From Tetraselmis striata (Eukaryota > Chlorophyta > Chlorodendrophyceae > Chlorodendrales > Chlorodendraceae): a DNA stretch of 64,000 nucleotides. Below the pieces are notes generated by a model. The model ran no database searches. It worked only from the letters and a program-made list of their open reading frames with translations, and was not told the origin of the DNA. This document shows positions 59,903-64,000 of the stretch, in pieces. Location: assembly GCA_006384855.1 (NCBI GenBank), contig VCJN01001692.1, positions 16,517-80,516 on the forward strand. The letters are read 5' to 3'. The first letter of the stretch is position 1, and the number at the start of each line of letters is the position of its first letter. A program made the translations under genes and the position numbers.

Positions 59903-62900
59903 ATGGCCGCCGCGCAGGAGCTGGAGGCGCTGAAGGCGCAGATGGCGGCGCTCAAGGCAAGCCGCCCTGCGGCCGCCCCGCGCCGCCGGCAGGGCAGCCG
60001 CTGCCGCCCAGTCGCCACCGATGCTAGCCGCTGCCGCACAGTGCGCTTTACGGAACCGGGCGAGGAAGAAGGCGCTGCGCGTCGCGGTCCTCTCAGTATC
60101 CCCGCCGAGCGCGCATTGCCGAAACGACCGGGAAAGTCATGCGAGCGCAATTCCGGTCGCTGCGGGTCAGCGCGCCCCGAACCGAGCAGCCCAACGCATC
60201 CTGCAGCTGGGATCTCCCGCGGCCGCAGCCAGAGGGGGCGACTAGCTTTAGCGGCTTAGGCTACATGAGCGACTGGTCCGCTCCTTCCGCTCCGACGGGG
60301 CGATAAAGAAAGGGAGAGGAGGGGATAGCCATGGTCGCCGTGGTGGTTGTGGTGGTGGTGATTGAAGGAGGAGGAAGGGGGGGGGGGGGGGGACTTCAGA
60401 TAAGCAGATGCCAGGCTGGATCACTCCCTTCGCCACCACCAATGCTACTCATCGCCTTTACCCAGAAGAGGCCGAGTGGGGCCGGGGCCAATTATACCGG
60501 CCCTGCCGCCACCGCCACTGCCCCTCGCCGCCCCGCAGGTGAGCATCCAGGAGAAGGAGAAGGAGGTGGACACCGTGGCACCCTACTCCCGCTCCTTCAA
60601 CCGCACCGCCATCGCCACCGTCCTCCTCAGCGCGGACGGCGGGCTCTGCATGGTGCGCGCGCTCCAGACTCCCACGCCCCCCTGCGGGAGACCCCCCCCC
60701 TGGCATGCCACAGGCGCGTGGTAACAACCTGCAACAATCGGAATATAGGCCTCAGACGGGAACCCGACAGCAAGCCATAGGGAAAATCTATTCATTTCCT
60801 CAGTCAGTGGCAGGGGGCGCATCACTCGGGCGATGAGGTCCACTGAATGGGCAGGGCATCAGCTTCCAAAAGGGAGGGGGGAAGGGAGGGGCTCAGGAGG
60901 GAGAGAGGCACTGCTCGGCGACTGCATCAGCGGCGTTGGATGCGCAACACCTTCAGTGGCTTCTTTGTTGGAGCTCGCCAACCCTGACTCCCCACGCTGC
61001 CCCCTTTTCCCTGCCAGGTGGACCGCCCCATGACGCTGGGCGGCTGGGTCAAAACGGGCCGCGAGGCGGGCGCGGGCGCCTTTGCCTTCCTGGAGCTCAA
61101 CGACGGCTCCGTCTTTGACAACCTGCAGGCACGCCCCCCCCCCCCCCCCCCTCCCCAGCTCTCCAGGTTTGTACGGTCACCTGCAAACTGATCACGGGGG
61201 GGGGGGGGGGGGGGGTGAGAGGCGGGGAGCGGTACTAATGCGCTCGTGGCGGCGGTGGGTGGCAGGTGGTGGTGGACAAGGCGGTGGCGGAGGCGAGCGG
61301 CTTCTCCCTCAAGGACTGCTGCCCCACGGGGACCAGCGTGCTGGTGGAGGGCGTGCTGTCCAAGACGCCGGAGGGCACCAAGCAGGCGGTGGAGCTCAAG
61401 GTGGATCCCCCCCCTCCTCCAGGCGGGCGCACAGGGTGAGGGTGGTGTGTGTACAGTGGCGGCGTGGCGGTGACCTGCTGGGGTCGATGAGTTGCCGGAG
61501 CTGGGCGGTTGTCGGCGGGGGAATGGTGCCGTACCCCCTGGGATGGCGGTAAGGGGGTGAGGGGATGGCAAGGTGAGCCCATCTCCTAAGTAGGTGGCCA
61601 CGTCCTGATGCCACGTCCTCCTCCTCCCCCCCCCCCCCTCCCCCTCTCCCCTTTCCCACGCCTCCTCCCAGGCCACCGCCATCAAGTACGTCGGCAAGTG
61701 CGACGCCGCCACCTACCCAATGGCCAAGAAGAAGCAGTCCTTTGAGTTTCTGCGCGAAAAGGGCCACCTGCGCCCGCGCACCAACAGCATCGGCGCGGTG
61801 GCGCGCATCCGCAACGCGCTCGCGTACGCCACGCACAGCTTCTTCCGGGTGGGAGCGACCCCCCCCCCCCCCCCCCCCCCCGCCCCCCTTGTGTCGATAT
61901 GGCTGTCATAGCCAGGGGGGACCAAACCTGAGGGGCTGCTGCCATCCCCCCCCCCCCCCCCCCCCCCAATGCGCAGGAGAACAACTTTCTGTACGTGCAC
62001 ACGCCCATCGTCACCGCCTCGGACTGCGAGGGCGCGGGCGAGATGTTCCAGGTGACCACGCTGCTGTCGGAGACCGGCAAGAACCGCGCGCTGCCGAAGC
62101 CGAGCGACGAGGAGCTGGCGGAGGCGACGGCGGAGAAGGAGGCGGCGGACGCGGCGCTCGCGGAGATCCGCTCGGTGCCCCCCTCCCCCTCCCCTTCCCC
62201 CCGGTCTGTACTCGCTGAAGGACCGTGGCATCGGACGCTGTGATGATGCTTTGTGCGGTTGGCGCAGGGGCTGGAGGCGGACGCGGGCGACAAGACCCTG
62301 AAGAAGAAGCTCAAGCCCGCGAGCAACGCGGCAGAGAAGGCGGCGATCCGGCTGTCGGAGGTGGAGGCGGCGCGCCGCATCGAGGGCGGCATCTTCATGA
62401 CGCCCTCCGGCGAGGTGGACTACTCGAAGGACTTTTTCGGCCGCCCCTCCTTCCTCACCGTGTCCGGCCAGCTGCAGGTGACCCCACCCCGCCCCACTCA
62501 CACCCGCTCTCTCCGTCCAGGCGCCCGACTCGGCTACGACCTACTCGGCTACAGCCAAGCTGACACCGGATCGGCAGGGCGGTGTTCTCAATCGCAGTGT
62601 TATTAGCACGGCACCGGCATCCAGGGTGTGGGCAAGACCGGCAGCTCTGGTCTGAGCTAACGCCCTGTGGGTGTAAGAGGCGCCTATGGACGCCCGGGTT
62701 CGCGTTTCGACACGGGGAAAGAGCTCTTTCGGCGTGAGTGGGTATTAATGGTGGTGGAGGACCAAAGGGTACCTGGAGACGAGCTCCTGGGGGGGAGGTG
62801 CACCATAGACGGTGAGAGGGAGCAACAAACCACACTAGAGCTTGGGCCCAGAAGGCCCTCGGACCAGTGAGGTCACGAGGTGTTGAGTCTTGCAAGCTTC

Positions 62901-64000
62901 CTGTTTGGGTTTGGCGCGTATGAGAGGCGAAGAGCTTGTCATCAAACTGACTGCAAACTGCGGTACTATTCCAGCCACAAACATACGGGTAAATGTTGTT
63001 ATAGGCGGCGCGCCATGGCCCTTCCATATGCAAGACAGAGATGAGGCAGAAAAAGGGAGAGGAGGAGGGGGGGGGGGGGGGAAGTAAGGGCGGCGGCGCG
63101 CCTTGCACTGGAACTCCTTCTTCTTCCTCCTTGATCGCCGCCTACCGGATCTCCACCGCCTCGGTGTACGACACCCGCCCGAACGGCTTGTCGACCACCT
63201 GCTGCAGCCGCTCGATTGCGGTGGGGTCGATCATCTCGACGATGAACTCGAGGTCGGGCCTGGCCGGGAGAGCCAGCGGCGCACATAGGAGCGCAGTGTC
63301 ATGCGTGTCGGAACGCCCAATTTAGCTGCTGTCATCAGCTGTTGGCGTCTCTGGGAAGCGCCAACAGCAGCACGCGACACCGCTTTCCTCCCTATAGTCA
63401 TCTTTATCAGGGATAGCCATCATTCCCGATAGTTTGTCTGTGTTAGTTACCACGGCCGTCTGGGCCGCAGTACGGAGCTGCAATCCCTACCGGGCTGTTG
63501 CAGGGGCGCGGGTGGGGCATGCGTGTGCTGTGCTCCCCCTATGTCTAGGCAATAGTTATATGTGACCAGTCTAGGCACCGAGGCAGCGCTAAGAATCGTG
63601 CGGATAATGACCCGCCCTTGCCTTGCCAGAGGTCAGGTGTAGAGGAAACTACAGCGGAACTAGAGCGGATATTCCGATATAGATGTAGATGACCCCCCCC
63701 CCCCCCCCCCTTCCCCCTTCAGGGAGAGATATACGCGTGCGGCCTGAGCAGCGTCTACACCTTTGGTCCCACCTTCCGCGCGGAGAACTCGCACACGAGC
63801 CGCCACCTGGCCGAGTTCTGGATGATCGAGCCAGAGATCGCGTTCTGCACCCTGGAGGATGACATGCAGTGCGCGGAGGACTACGTCCGCTACTGCTGCA
63901 AATACCTGCTGGCCAACTGCATGTGCGGTGGCCCCTCCCCCCCGCCAAGCCAGTCCAGCCCAGCCTAGCCCAGCCCAACAGAAAAATGCACACATGAAAA
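59903..64000 (+). CDS. Asparaginyl-tRNA synthetase, 5' part (window ends inside gene)
   Basis: Class II synthetase charging tRNA-Asn. Exons: 59903-59956, 60539-60652, 61018-61128, 61266-61400, 61672-61848, 61977-62174, 62268-62477, 63723-63922, with more beyond the window. The N-terminus is a short helix ([18 protein letters not shown]). The anticodon OB-fold has [14 protein letters not shown] and [16 protein letters not shown]. Motif 1 region: [20 protein letters not shown], then [21 protein letters not shown] charged Ala/Glu/Lys insertion ([20 protein letters not shown], then [16 protein letters not shown]) follows. Next come [15 protein letters not shown] and motif 2 ([20 protein letters not shown]). 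The AsnRS-type GEMFQVTT and [14 protein letters not shown] distinguish it from AspRS. Introns 1 and 3 have GC donors (AAG|GCAAGC, CAG|GCACGC). Intron 7 is 1.2 kb and contains an inverted AsnRS exon. Probably cytosolic, since no targeting peptide is visible. Confidence 0.92.
62478..63722 (+). other. AsnRS intron 7
   Basis: A GT-AG intron of 1.245 kb, about five times the usual length here. It carries the inverted exon, a G14 run near 63068-63081 and a C18 run ending about 12 nt before the acceptor, where a polypyrimidine tract belongs. Confidence 0.7.
63146..63259 (-). pseudogene. Inverted AsnRS exon inside AsnRS intron 7
   Basis: On the minus strand, an acceptor (CGGCCAG) is followed by an open segment reading [20 protein letters not shown], then [17 protein letters not shown], and a donor (CG|GTAGGC). 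This is the AsnRS part that normally follows the CAEDYV...LLANC segment of exon 8. Its phase (one base completing a codon) fits the phase-2 end of exon 8 (63922). It lies before exon 8 and in the wrong orientation, so it cannot be spliced into this transcript as the sequence stands. Beyond the donor a further stretch (KKKEFQCK) also looks AsnRS-like. Confidence 0.75.

Overview
This is nuclear DNA from a green plant-lineage organism, most likely a GC-rich unicellular green alga (core chlorophyte; a trebouxiophyte-like lineage is my guess). The evidence is: compact, intron-rich genes with GC-rich exons; a plastid ALB3 insertase; a plant-type formiminotransferase-like protein; TTTAGGG-type telomere-like motifs; TGTAA poly(A) signals downstream of several genes; and chromovirus, DIRS-like and other retroelements. 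I found no prokaryotic operons, CRISPR array, rRNA or convincing tRNA.

Layout. 1-664 holds the last exon of an unidentified gene. 665-8986 is mostly non-genic: an AT-rich block, a dispersed tandem-dimer repeat, and a decayed DIRS-like tyrosine-recombinase retroelement on the minus strand. 8987-20399 is a gene island: a secreted two-domain cystatin (minus), a DEAH-box RNA helicase (plus) and ALB3 (plus). 20400-23928 has no recognised gene. 23929-26996 is a KH-domain protein. 28600-46060 is a mobile-element and repeat district: tandem-dimer repeat, decayed Ty3/gypsy element, a chromovirus derivative with inverted LTRs flanked by a 5-bp target duplication, a tandem array of palindromic ~370-bp units, a BED-finger plus Tudor-like gene, remnants of a reverse transcriptase with a C-terminal nuclease-like motif, and two piggyBac-type cysteine fingers. 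46801-64000 is a second gene island: mitochondrial IF-3, an EamA/DMT transporter (minus), a formiminotransferase-like protein, the 25-residue ribosomal protein eL41 (minus) and the 5' part of asparaginyl-tRNA synthetase, cut by the window end.

Exon models were assembled by hand from reading frame, splice signals and phase; in nearly every gene all phases close. Several genes serve translation (IF-3, eL41, AsnRS), but nothing suggests co-regulation beyond divergent pairs (cystatin/helicase, DMT/formiminotransferase, eL41/AsnRS).

Most notable: about 10% of the introns resolved use GC-AG boundaries; an AsnRS exon with intact, phase-matched splice sites lies inverted inside an AsnRS intron; and the inverted-LTR chromovirus derivative looks like a palindromic cDNA that integrated as a unit. 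I did not find a clearly new functional system; the BED/Tudor locus and the palindromic array are the best candidates for undescribed biology.
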